Below are positions 32,529-46,596 of a stretch of 64,000 nt of DNA, in pieces. The position numbers and the translations under genes were made by a program. Origin of the DNA: Uloborus plumipes (taxonomy: Eukaryota > Arthropoda > Arachnida > Araneae > Uloboridae); the NCBI GenBank assembly GCA_038373865.1, contig JAXGGA010005831.1, positions 1-64,000 on the forward strand. The letters run 5' to 3'. The stretch's first letter is position 1. The number at the start of each line of letters is the position of its first letter. The notes under the pieces were generated by a model. The model was not told the DNA's origin and did not search any database. It saw only the letters and a list, made by a program, of their open reading frames with translations.

Positions 32529-35500
32529 TGTCGCTTAAAACTGCATTTTTTCACCAATTAATATTGCTCCAAATTTCCAAGAATATATAATCTAAACTCA
32601 TTGCAGGCTTTTAAACCGCAATTGTACTGTTGCATTAAAACCAGAAAAGAGCAGCAATCCTTCTTTTAGCAATTAAGCATGAATAATATTTTTCAAACTT
32701 GCTTTTTTTATATTTGTTTCTTTAATACTTATAACGCTAAGAAAGTAAGGCATCATTTCATTTTTTTTTAAATCGGCAAAAAATAATAATTTACCTTGTG
32801 CCTGTTTTTTTTAAAAAAATGACCGTTGAAAAATATCGAATTTTTGATTTACTGCTTTCTAGCGCGAATGCTTCTCACGGGTCAGCTACTAATATTAATA
32901 TTGTTTGATACATATATTAGTAGAGCCTTTGATGTGTGGATAATTTGTGTTCTCTACCATTGAACAAAAACTGACACATCTCTATAACAGTTTATCTTTT
33001 CCTAAAAATTGAGATTTGGTTATATATATTTGCGAAAATAACGCGTCCAGCTTTGAAGTATCATTTCAATTGTTACTACCAAGTGGTGAGTTTTTAAATA
33101 ATCATAACTCTAAAACTTGGAAAGGATCCAAAGAAATTCTGAGATATAGCTTATAAAAGTATTTGCATTTTATAGCCAGAAACGTGTTTATTTAGGCAGA
33201 AACTGCCGTTTATTAATAATATGTCAAGGAAGCTACAGAAAATCTTTATATTTCGGGGCGGAAAACTCCTACTCTTGAACTTGAGAAGGAGACCCAATTT
33301 CTCTTCTGACATGCCTGACAGTTGGAATTGCTCGAAATGCGATCAAAGCTCAGTGTGCTATTTAATTCCTGACGTCAGCTAGTAATCTGTTATTTCCAGG
33401 AAATTTGACTAGTGAGCGTGCTTTTCTGTCAAGTAAGAGGAAGCTAGTATGTGCTTACGTTCAAGATTTTTGATTTAATTTGGTTATAATTCTTACAAAT
33501 ACAATGACGTCTGTTTAGTGCGGTCGTGTCTACTTGATTTGATTAAACTTCTAACAACTGCTGAACGGAGTAAATAATAACTACGCATAAACAATAATTC
33601 TGAACGTCTGCTACATTGTTATTTCACAGAATTTTGACATTTGACAATGCTTTTAAGTCTTTAAAAAAAATTGTTTCCGTTATTTAAATCATGCAGATCT
33701 TCAGTGCGTATAGCTTAATGAGGGGGCAAAGTGAAACGGTAAAATATTTTTAGTTTGCTACGTCACCTGTCTAACAATAGTTTAGCTAATTTCTTGAACA
33801 CATATGTGGAATGTGTGTGTGTGTGTGTGTGCGTGTGCGTGTGTCATGTCTTACAATTCATTTTAATGCATTAATATTTAATTTTATTCATAACACTAAT
33901 TTATTTTGGATGTTCTTGCCATTAGTTAAATTTTAGAAAATGATAGGAAATACTGATCATAAATGTAGTTTTTAAAACCAAATACGCTGCAGATCTGAAG
34001 CATATATGCAAAGAGACGCTGTTTAATTCCTAACAAAATCCCCCCTTCCCCCCACCCCAAAAAAAAAGGAAACTTAAACCCGTAACGAAAGACATTTTTG
34101 AATTACCGCATTCATTTCTGGAGGGAAGAAAAAATCCAATAACGACATCCGACCTGCAATTATGTTCGGTAATGCTTTAAAAAACTGAAGATCTTAAAAT
34201 TTCAGCTAACGAAGCTTGTCATAAAAGTTCCAGGAGCATGTACTTTACATAAATTGAGAATATTAAAATATTATCTGTATTCAATGCTTCTTTTAATGCG
34301 CAAATTATGTCTTTCGTTCAAGACTGCTTATACTCTGGACGTGCTTTTGGGTCATAGATATAAAGAACTGTACTTTTACTTTTGTTATTCAGAAAAGTAT
34401 GAAATTTATAGTATTAAATTACACTAAGCCACGAACAAAGAAAATTTACAAGAAACAAAATTTTGGAGCAAAAACAAGGCTTTCTGGTGCGGGTAAAATC
34501 ATGATACAGCGTAGTTTTGCTATTCTTCATACAAAAAGGGTAATAGCCTATATGATATGTATGGCTTTATCTGGCAAAAAAAATTAGTATGATACTGCAA
34601 TAGACTGTGAACGAAAAACAATCAATTGTAAATATTATACGTATGTATGTAGTTAACGTGCGACAAATGATTTTTTTTTTCATGTGGAACGGCAAAATGG
34701 AATCAAAATGGGATGCGTTTAAACGAAACTAGTTAATTTGTTTATAAAGAAAAACTCTGACAGCTAAATAACGTGTAAAAATGCAAACGAAAAATTACTT
34801 TTACTTAAAATTTTTATTCAGGAATTTAAAAAAAAATCATCTTTAACAAAGGAGTTTCTTTAAAAAAAAAAGGAGAAAGTCTAAACCGCAAAAAGCGCAT
34901 ACATTTAAAAAGAAAATATATTGCCAAATACAAGCAAATAAAAGGAATCTAGCTTTTCGAAAAAAAATCCTAAACTTTAAAGTAACACGAAGAAGAATAT
35001 ATATAAACAATAAACCATTTCGTATTGATTCTGATAATTATGTAACTTAATTTAACTCTACCACCTTTTAGTCCTCTCTCATTCAATAGCTGCGAACGCG
35101 TTTGCAAGTCAATATGGAATGCCCAAAAATGAAAGCAGAGTGAGAAGTAGAATATTATTGGAATTCTTATCCCGCCTCCAGTATTGTTTGGAGTCATTTA
35201 AATGCATCGGAGAGACCAGAACCATTAGTCGCTTTTCAGAGATAGTTTGGCACAAGACCAAAAATGGGAGCTGATAAGCAAAATCTCGACACAGAATATA
35301 CGACTCGTAGGGAATTTAAACTTCCCTGGGGAAAAATTAATTAGTATTAATGTCAAGTGACCTTTGAATGATGATTTTAGAGAAAAACAACGGAAATGGT
35401 TTTGTCTCAGAGGTTCAGAGGTTGTAATGCATACCTTATTACTAGTAAAATGGATATGCAGAAAGCTTATCGTATAAAGATTTGGTTACCCGTATTTTAT

Positions 35501-37273
35501 TTAACTTTCCAGACTTAAATGTTAACAATGGACAAATTTTCAATCAAGTATATTATTTATTATTCATTTCGAAACAGATTACGTTTCTGAAATAATGTGA
35601 AAGATAAATATATAAATTATTTTTGGAATAGAATGTGATAAAACCATAATTCCTTTTATTTTATGAACAGTTTGCTTCATGAAGTAAGGTTCTGAGTCTT
35701 AATATTTACACTTTGCTTTGCCTTTAAAGGTTCGTACTTCATTATTATTTTTGTACTTGCTTTTTTGCAGCATAACTGTGTAACATGTGTGTGAATGATA
35801 ATAGAGTTTTTATTCTTTGGCGTAGAATCGGTGCTAAGAAATCCTAGGTGCATAGAGTGTGTTAGTAGTGGCGAAAAATACATTTTTCAACAGATTACAT
35901 TCAACTACCTAATTACATATGTAGTTAATTACAACTTCAACTATTTCATTTCTATTTTTCGAAAGGTAGCTGAAACAAACTACTTTCGGAAATGCAGTAG
36001 CTACTTAACCACTATTAGCAGATAACTTTATTTAGAAAAAGAAAAAATAAACAAACAAAAACAACGAGGTGAAAATTTAAAAACAAGAAGATGAAATAGA
36101 AGGCTCATTAAAAAGACAGTAAAAATTAGATACACATGTTTTGGGAGCCAATTTACTGAAATTCAAAAGGTAGGTGAAAAATATCAAACATTTGTAACTT
36201 TGTTTAGTTTTTAAAATTAATTAATTACCTCTGACATGTAATATACATCATGAGTTATAGAGCAAAACGAGTTTCTCTCATTGAAATAATATGCCCCAAT
36301 TCGATTTAGAGTTTTGATACTGCATTGAATTATTTACATAAAGCTAAATTTTTAACAAAAAAATAGGGCAGGACCCCTATGAAAGATCTTTATATAGTAT
36401 ATCCCTATAGTAATCAGATCTGATTTTTAAATGCAAATATTTAAAAATCCCAGAAAATATGTAAACAATGTCTGAATTGAAAAGAAAGACTGGATATGAG
36501 CTCCTGTGAACTATCATGCAAATTAAGACCAGCATTTATCGCTTATCCAGATTCGATTTTTACTGAACCAAGCGCTATTCAATGCGAAAATTGGCAAAAT
36601 GTGAAAACTAAACTTTGATAATAAATAATGCTAAGCAAATAGATGACGTCAAACAAATTGCACAGATGGCGCTAAAATGTGTGATAGGTGAGGTCATGTC
36701 TTATTTTTATGAGCCTCATTTATTGTTTATCACTTACCATTAAATCGCCAAATACTTGCACTAGTCTCATTCGTTTGAACCCTGTTTATTAAATAAACTA
36801 ATGTTAAATATAGTTTCCAGGAATCGCTTCAAACTTTTTTTTTGCATCGCAGTACTTATTAAACTATTAAAAAAAGTAGAGCCCCGCACTACAAACTACG
36901 AAAAAATAGCAGTGACTCAGTAGTTTTGATACTTGTAGTGCGCCAGTTCCGACCACTGGGCAGGGTATGCATTTTTTAACGTCTCTGGTTGACCCTGGAA
37001 AGCTGCCTTTATTCGTACAGTCATTCTTGTAGTCGGAGTACTCATGTCAACATTCAAACTGGTATATCTAAACTAAGGAGAGAATGATTTATCCCACTGT
37101 CATATTGTTTGTCGTGATATCTCAAAGTTTATGGAAACTGTTTTGATTGATGATTCTTGTTTAAACCGTTTTGATATGATTTGTTTGGGGCTAATTAGAT
37201 TAGCGTTAATTAATTTTTAAATGATTGATCTTGAAAATTTTCTCTTCAACTTATAGTGTAAAAGATCTGCTCA
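32529..37273. other. Intronic AT-rich stretch with a GT microsatellite
   Basis: No gene seen. A GT array lies at 33812-33844. Less AT-rich patches at about 33190-33420, 36640-36700 and 36870-36970 may be old repeats but are not recognised. Confidence 0.5.
33812..33844. repeat. (GT)n microsatellite
   Basis: About sixteen GT units with two GC interruptions. Confidence 0.9.
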
Positions 37274-37299
37274 TCTATAATAATAAAAGCAAGTGTAAT

Positions 37300-37332
37300 G
37301 TGTCTGTCTGTCTGTCTGTCTGCCTGTCTGTC
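37300..37332. repeat. (CTGT)n microsatellite
   Basis: About eight CTGT units with one CTGC variant, near the Helitron 5' end. Confidence 0.88.
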
Positions 37333-37540
37333 CATTTGACCGAGCTCTCCAGCCAAATCTATCGCACGCAGGGACCTGGAATTTTTTACACGGAAGCACA
37401 AAGGGGCTGGCCACCAGACCTCGAAGCCCGATTTTCGATTTTTGAATTAGAAAAATTTTAAAAAATTATTTATAAAACTTCTTCTCGAGATCGCTGCTCG
37501 CCAATACAATATGTGTTATCGTAAATCCTTACTTCAACGA

Positions 37541-37612
37541 GCGACCCGATGGTCAAGTGGTTCTGCGCGTCAGGTTGAAGTTCCTGATGGAATGAGATCG
37601 AATCCAGGCCCG
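37541..37612 (+). pseudogene. tRNA-like segment inside the Helitron
   Basis: CCCGATGGTCAAGTGGTTCT resembles a tRNA A-box. TCAGG...CCTGA can form a 5-bp anticodon-type stem around an 8-base loop, one more than a true tRNA. GAGATCGAATCCAGGC resembles a B-box. It looks like a tRNA-derived SINE head or a captured tRNA fragment, not a working gene. Confidence 0.5.
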
Positions 37613-38224
37613 CAAGGATTTTTTCGAACAGCTGCATGGTTTTTTTTTTTTTTTTTTTGAATGATTTTAATGATTGTAATGTCCTTATGCAGGTACATCC
37701 CCTCATGGGGATCTACCCCATATTTTTTTATAGTACAAAATGACAGTTTTGGTCGGATCTTTGTTAAAATTGGCAATGGGGTCCTTCGATGCTGTAGAAT
37801 TTTCTTATGGACGTTTGCGCCATTTTTGGGGGCTTTGAATCGATTGTGGCAATAAATGGTTTTTGATTTGCGGCACTTATATTATTTTTTCAAAAATTAT
37901 ATACACTATCAATTATATTATGTTAATTTTTGTACCTTTATAAAATTCTGTATTTTATACCTTGCATTTACGTCAAATTCAAGGTAAAATTAAAAGTCAA
38001 AAATTCTGAAGAAGATAAATATATGTTAAAAATTAAAGTAACTATTTTTTGTGATTTTCATATTGGTTGTGACCAAAAAACATCATTACAAACAAATAAA
38101 ACGTATCAAACACCATGAGTGTTGAGTTATTAGGCAAAATCTGCTGTGTAATGTTTTTTTTTTCACTGCGAGAGGGGGGGGGGGTATGAACGACCATTAA
38201 AGTGACACAAATTTTTAAAAAATA

Positions 38225-38635
38225 AAGGTTGGATCTCCAATTATCTTGCTTCGTAATTTGAACCCGCCCCGGCTGTGCAACGGTACGCGATTAGTCATTC
38301 AAAAATTAATGAAAAACGTGATCGAAGCCAGGATTTTAAATGGCAAGTTCAGAGGTGAAAATATACTCATACCACGGATTCCTATTATACCTACAGATGT
38401 GCCAATTCAATTCAAACGTATTCAGTTTCCGATTAGATTGGCATTTGCAATGACTATCAACAAATCCCAAGGTCAAACGATGTCTGTTTGTGGCTTAGAT
38501 TTGAGAACACCATGTTTTTCACACGGACAATTATACGTGGCATGCTCTCGAGTGGGTAAACCATCCAGTTTGTTTGTGTTAGCTAAAGATGGACTAACAA
38601 AAAATATTGTTCACGCTATAGCATTAAGAGATTGA
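38225..38635 (+). pseudogene. Helitron PIF1-like helicase, C-terminal fragment
   Basis: The frame is open from KVGSPIILLRNLNPPRLCNG (38225) to the stop at 38635, about 136 codons. LLRNLNPPRLCNGTRL, LAFAMTINKSQGQT (helicase motif V region) and GQLYVACSRVGKPSSLFVLA (motif VI, with the arginine expected to contact the ATP phosphate) are diagnostic of the PIF1-type helicase carried by Helitrons. The upstream Walker A and B motifs and the Rep nuclease domain are absent, so only the last quarter of the helicase survives. This surviving part has no stop or frameshift. The start codon is not defined because the N-terminus is lost. Confidence 0.92.
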
Positions 38636-38971
38636 TATTGTTTAATAGTGTTACTGTCGTAATTGTTTAATGATATATAATTTTAAGGAATAAATTATAA
38701 TAACTTAAAAATAATGTTTGCCTTTTGTTATTTTTATATTCCCTCATCGTTCACAGCGCTCCATGCTTATTTCACGCATATACAACATTCTTACATGCAT
38801 ACAATATACACATTCTACCATACATACATACCTACAATAAGTAAGCTATTTTTTGTTTACACTAGAAATTGCTACTATTGTGATTTGTTGCTATACACAC
38901 TACTATTCCTGCGCTATTCACTTATCTGCATTTTCTAAATGCACGGGCAACGCCGGGCGGGTACAGCTAGT

Positions 38972-41288
<2,317 letters not shown>

Positions 41289-42700
41289 CACAATAACGTG
41301 AGTAACAATCTGCATTGTCACTAAAGAATAACTTTATAATTTTATTTTCCAATTTAAAAATAAATTCGTAGCGCCAAATTAGGCGATTTGATCAAGAAGC
41401 CAATCTCCTATTTTTCTTTCTATTATAGCAGGATAGAAAACTCTCGCTTGATCGTTATTTGATTGCCTTAAGAAAACCTGTTTGATAATAAAACATTGTT
41501 AGCAAGTAGTTTGTGATTACCAGACAAAGGAGTAACATCAGTTATAACAAAAGAGTCTTGACAAAATTTCCTTATCTTATTTAACAGAGCATTGTACCTT
41601 TTCGTGGTTAACTTTAGTTCAATTGTACAAAAAATGTCATTTACCCCATTCACTTGCAGTTGCAATAAGGCTAAGCCCGGTAAAATTTGTATAATTCATT
41701 TACGCAGCACCATTCAATGAAGAGTTAAGCAAACAGGAATGAATTGCATACCAAAACTGCACCATTTTCGATTCTCATTTTAAAGCTTCCTTTGAGTGCA
41801 CAACAGTAAGTAACACATAATAATGTGCAAAGTACTAAAGAGTTCAGAGCAATTTAATTTCACCTTCAATCTTTCCTTGAATAGAGTTGCATGGCCTGCT
41901 ATTTGAACTATTGATTTTAACGGGGCTTTTAATCAACAGACTGTTTGGAAATTGATGCAGATCAGCGGTACCTTTCCTCAAAACTATGACTGCAATTTCG
42001 AGGGAAAGCTATTTGAAGTGAATAAATGTTTAAAAAGGCAATACTAATTGAATTCTGCAGTGAAACACTACACCATCTACACAAGTGAATTAAGTTTATA
42101 AATTTTACAGAAAAGCAGTCTATTTATAGTAACAGAATAATAAATATTACTAGCAGAAAACTAGGTGAAGAGGTTTTGAATTGTGCCGAGTGTTAGAATT
42201 AAACTATAGTTTTCCCACTCCCGCAGATATGTGTGTGTGTTTGGTGATAATCATAGAGCTGAAGGATATAAAATTTGATTTGAATTAAGAAAAAATAATT
42301 AAATCCTTGCGATTTGATTGTGCGTGTTCCTTTTCTTTTTTTTCCTTTAACTAATATATTTTTAAGCATACGCGTTTTTTGAGCGAATCTTTTTTTTTGA
42401 CAAAATTTTAAAATACTGCGCATCTAAACGTATAGGTATTCTATGCGGTCCACTGCTCTGCTATTAAAAGTCTAAATACGAAAAATGTGTGCCGAAGCAC
42501 AAGTTGAAGACAAGCGGTACAAAAGTTTCAAAATTTTGACAAATAGTAATGCGTCAAGATTAAAAATATAGTTAAAAAAACTATCTTTATTAACCAATGT
42601 GACCCAGAGTTCAAAAAGTTCATGAAAGGGTGGATAATGACAATGTTGGAATGGTTGTGTTTTTGAAATTCGGTAAGAGCACTTCTTAGAGTATGTTTGC
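41289..42700. other. Intronic AT-rich stretch, nothing recognised
   Basis: No gene or structured repeat seen. A transposase relic may begin near 42620 but only the part from 42725 is readable. Confidence 0.5.
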
Positions 42701-42724
42701 TATAGACCACCCAGAGACATTAGA

Positions 42725-42965
42725 ATGGGGGTCACTTGGCCACTATTTTCTCTTGATTTCAACTCCTATGACTCATTTTTGTAAAACATATTACTTATAA
42801 AGTTTGAGAAAAGTACCACACAACTTTCTCTGAGCACAAAACTGCTATTCACGAGGATATCAAAAGCATAGAGATATTAACAGTTTAGCGAGTTGTAAAC
42901 TTATGTGTTCGTCTTGATCATAGCCATTCATGGCAGACATATCAGACGTGTCATAAACTAATCTG
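42725..42965 (+). pseudogene. Decayed mariner-like transposase, C-terminal remnant
   Basis: One frame reads RMGVTWPLFSLDFNSYDSFL. It resembles the catalytic-domain end of mariner-like transposases (WPPRSPDLNPCDFFLWG), with the YDSFL segment corresponding to CDFFL. After a stop and a frame change, EHKTAIHEDIKSIEILTV, then RVVNLCVRLDHS resembles the C-terminal helices (a stretch like LKAAIxEEIxxI, then VVENFRxRLxxC). There are several stops and at least one frameshift. Recognition is by pattern only. Confidence 0.45.
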
Positions 42966-43077
42966 AATATCTTTACTTACTTTTAACACATTTCATTTCA
43001 TTCAACTCCGATGTTCCCAATACATACCACAAAATATGTTTAACCGGTTGGATGGGGCCCTAAAGAGCGCTCTGCTT

Positions 43078-43291
43078 TTTTTTTAACCTAGACCAGGAGC
43101 CGAGCAAACAATGCTCCAGCACCCCTAGAGGTGTTGACTTTAAATGGGATATATAAAGATTTTGGACCACAGCCCATATTTAAGGGGCCCACTAGGGAAA
43201 AAGGTAAATATTTGACCAGCTAGGATTGAGCCCAGGTTTCTTTGATTTCGAGTCCGAAGCCTTACTGATTGGATATCACTACGTCCCTACT
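43078..43291 (-). mobile_element. tRNA-Ser-derived SINE with A-tail
   Basis: On the minus strand the head begins GGGACGTAGTGATATCCAAT, then AGTAAGGCTTCGGACTCGAAATC, with CTCGAAA as the anticodon loop (CGA, serine). A B-box-like GGGCTCAATCCTAGC follows. This closely parallels tRNA-Ser(CGA), whose GGACTCGAAATCC anticodon arm is distinctive. A body of about 140 bp follows, and the copy ends in an A run (T run at about 43076-43084 on the + strand). It was made by reverse transcription using a LINE's enzyme. Flanking direct repeats were not resolved. Confidence 0.8.
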
Positions 43292-43654
43292 TTTAATAAA
43301 TTTGTAAAATGTGTAAACCCATACGTTTTTGATAATTTATTTTATGCATATGACTCAGCAATTGTCACCCTGTATATAGAAACGTGTGCACATATATGTG
43401 TAATAAACATGTTACAAGGTCAACTGGGGCAATGAAGAAGCTCTTCTGCATGTATGGAATAAATCAGTTATCTTAAAAATCTAAGGGGTCAAGTAGTCTA
43501 AGCAAATAAGTGACCATCAAGTAATTTTTAATTCCTATTTTCATAAGAAAATAAAGAACAGTAATATATTTAGATTAAATTTTAAAAAAGTAACGTTAAA
43601 CATACTCTCATTTTATGCATCTTTTGAATTATTTTGATAAAAATTTATAATTAA

Positions 43655-44367
43655 GGCTACAATGGACTATGAAAATCATTTTTTTTCAATTTTGGAGATA
43701 CAGTTCTGAATTTTTTTATGAAATACTGTATTGTTTAATCGTAAATATTTGAACCGCAAAAACCGCTCCATGCAGACCATTTTTTTTTTTTTTAACTTGA
43801 TTCTTTCAATTTTTCCAAATGCATATTTCATATTTAAAGAAAAGTTGGGGAGCAAAATTTCATTAAACACAATATTTTGAGGAAAATGTGTAATAAGATA
43901 TAAGTTAGCTCTGAAAAGAGCTGTTTTTGTGTTCAAAAGAAAGTAAAACGCTAAATTTGAAAGTGATTGTAATAATAAAAGAAACGCCAAAATTAGAATC
44001 AAAACAAAGATTGGAACAATGAACAGTTTCAGTTAACTTAATAATGGCAGCAGAAGTAGGAAGCAAAACAATTAGTGGCTTCACCGTTAGCATAGTACAA
44101 AAATAATCTGATAATTAGTAGTTAGATGCGATTCACGTGACTGTCATGTGCTCAACTGTCAAAATCAGCTATAATAACCTGGAAACAAGAGGGCGGAGTA
44201 AAAAGTGATACTGACAGAACAGCTTATAACTTCAGTAAAAATAGTACCAATTGATTTTTTTTTTTTTTGCTATGAATTACACACAGTTCAGAGATTAATT
44301 TTTAAGAAAAAAAATGAAAAATCAAAATTTTGATCAATTTTTCGCATTTTAAGACTCCATTATAGCC
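43655..44367. mobile_element. TTAA-flanked element, family GGCTAYAATGGA
   Basis: TTAA precedes (43651-43654) and follows (44368-44371) a 713-bp segment. It begins GGCTACAATGGACTATGAAAAT and ends in the inverted ATTTTAAGACTCCATTATAGCC. The similarity continues into a TTTTTCAATTTTGG/AAAATTTTGATCAATTTTT zone. The open minus frame at 43676-44002 inside it has no recognisable domain. It is a TTAA-targeting DNA element by structure; the superfamily is inferred. Confidence 0.78.
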
Positions 44368-44567
44368 TTAAATAAAAAAAAATGCATATGCTAATAAATT
44401 GTCGTGGATCCGATATATGTTTTCTAATGTTGTAATTTGCTTGCAATAAGAAATATGTAAATACTTATGTGCAATCAAGTAAAACATAATAAACAGCGTT
44501 AAAAATCAAAATTTGCACCAAAAAAAAAAAAAACGAAAAACCCCAAGTTCTTCGGGGCTACAATAAA

Positions 44568-44663
44568 TCCTTTTTTTTTTAATGCAAAAAGTTTTATGCT
44601 AATGGACACGTGTCTCCAATGTATTTTCATCCATGAGTTCACGGCTTTTGCATTAAAAAGGGG
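44568..44663. repeat. Short inverted repeat around AATGCAAAAG
   Basis: CCTTTTTTTTTTAATGCAAAAAG at the left is mirrored by CTTTTGCATTAAAAAGG at the right, about 95 bp in all. It is probably a tiny hairpin-type repeat. Confidence 0.6.
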
Positions 44664-44731
44664 TTACTTAAAACCCAGAAACAAATTTCTGCCATTTTTT
44701 TCTAATTTGTATTTTAACGTTACAATTTTTT

Positions 44732-44777
44732 ATATTTTAAACTGTGATTTAAACTTTTAAATCACAGTTTAAAATAT
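44732..44777. repeat. Perfect 22-bp-stem palindrome
   Basis: ATATTTTAAACTGTGATTTAAA (44732-44753) pairs exactly with 44756-44777 around a 2-base centre. Confidence 0.9.
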
Positions 44778-46442
44778 TGGAAATAACCCGAACAATAATT
44801 CTAGACTGAAAAGTAAACTAATGTTGGCTAACTCTGCTACAAAATTTATCTTTTTTTTCTTTACTGTTTCATTTTTTTCAATAAATTGGTTATACTTAAA
44901 TTGTTTATTACCGAAATAATTTATAGTTTTAAAATTATTCCTAGAAAATTAGTTTTAAAAAATATAAACAATATGCAATCGATTTTAAAACAATTCAGTA
45001 TATTTCAGCACAATAAGAAAGATCAAAACAATGTAGAAATAAACCACTTGTTCCGTATCTTCTAAGCATGAATAAAACCTATAACTTTCAAAATGATTTT
45101 ATTTTTGCTGAGATGCTTTCACAAATATATAAATAAATGTATTGCTCCTGCAACATTATGAGTAGAAAGTCTAGACGTCTCTAAGCGCTTAATTATGTCA
45201 TTATAAAACTGTACTTGTTATTTATTTTTTATTCGTATCATTTGTGTCATATCCTCGTATGATTGCTTGGATTAGTGGAAGACTTGGAAAATGACTTTTA
45301 AGTATGAAATTACTGTCTTTTACAAAACAATGTTGATTTAAATTTCTTAACCTATTTTTCAGATGTATATTATTCTGCAAAATTACAACTGGCTTTTTAT
45401 GGTAAAACACGCATATTTAACGCATCAAAAGTTGCTAATGAAATTTTCTAAGTTCATGGCATTTCTTTTTCTAAAAGGCTATCGCTCAACAAAAGAAATT
45501 AGCAACATGAATAAAGGGAAAGATTTAAGAAACCTTTGCCATTAAAGTCAGAAAATGCGAAGATATAAGCACATATCATTTTCAAGCCTAAAGGATTTAG
45601 TGGTAATTGATATATAACTCCACTAAGTGTCGACAAAAACATTTTAGCCGAAAAGGCTTAAGAGATTTCAGTAGGATTTTCCAATAAATCTTAACAGGGG
45701 CAAAATAACATAAATATTAATCCACGCAGAGCTTTACTAGGATAATTACGTAGAATGACGACACTATGAGATGCTTGGATTAAAATGCTAATTTAAAATT
45801 CAAGTCAGAAAGAGATAATAGCCTTTGAAATATTTTTTTTGGTCCATAATCATTTGACAAAAGACTAAAAATTAGATTTTCTTCCCTGCCTCATTTTACA
45901 GTGTGCAGTTTCGGAAATTATAATTAAACTGCTTGAATTTCATTAACAACATAATATTTAATTAAAAATAGATGGTAAAAATAACTGAGAACCTTATGAA
46001 AGTATTAAAAAGAAAATTATGGTTAAAAAATTATAAAATGGATAAAGAAACGGTTACTGACAGTATAGGATTTTTACTGTCTTTTTTTTTTCACCAACAG
46101 TTTTAAATACATTAGTCAGAAATAAAAAATATTATTAATTATAAAAATATGTACAAACACATCAATAAATGATATCAAAATAAAAGATACAATCACCATA
46201 TTCTTCGCAGGAAAATAAAAATAAAGTTGGGATTTCACAATGGCGTGCACCCCATTTCTGCTTTTGCTTCAGTGTGTAATAAGAAGAATGGAATGATAAA
46301 AGGCAAGAAAAACGCTATGGTTTGAAAATGCCACAAAACATATCATGCTAATAACGAAACAGGATCAGTTTGACAGTTCCTACTCAAGTCCTACTTTCAA
46401 AAGAATACTGCTCCAAACTGAGCAACGACACCTGACATAGTT
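44778..46442. other. Intronic AT-rich stretch, nothing recognised
   Basis: No gene or structured repeat was seen. Confidence 0.5.
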
Positions 46443-46446
46443 TTAA

Positions 46447-46592
46447 TTCTGTACCTCAGAACCAGACTAACGTAAGTCCATTTTCGTCATTTTTCAGTAG
46501 AGGGGAAAAACGATGAATTCGACAATCGTTTTTCCCCTCTACCGAAAAATGACGAGAATGGACTTACGTTAGTCTGGTTCTGAGGTACAGAA
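46447..46592. mobile_element. 146-bp hairpin MITE flanked by TTAA
   Basis: The whole element is an inverted repeat. Arms of about 67 bp begin TTCTGTACCTCAGAACCAGA and run through GACTAACGTAAGTCCATTTT and CCCCTCTAC-type sequence to AACGAT. They are nearly perfect, with about two mismatches and a loop of about 11 bases. TTAA lies on both sides (46443-46446 and 46593-46596). A degenerate half-copy seems to lie at about 61492-61532. Confidence 0.85.
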
Positions 46593-46596
46593 TTAA

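Larger units (their letters stand above)
37274..38970 (+). mobile_element. Helitron relic with PIF1-type helicase fragment
   Basis: The 5' end reads TCTATAATAATAAAAGCAAG after a host A (37273). The 3' end reads GCCGGGCGGGTACAGCTAG before a host T (38971). A TC start, CTAG end, insertion between A and T, and no terminal inverted repeat fit the Helitron superfamily. A + strand PIF1-like helicase C-terminus (38225-38635) supports this. The Rep (HUH) domain and most of the helicase are missing, so the 1.7-kb copy is an internally deleted relic. Just inside the 5' end is a CTGT microsatellite, and a tRNA-like segment lies at about 37541-37612. Confidence 0.83.
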
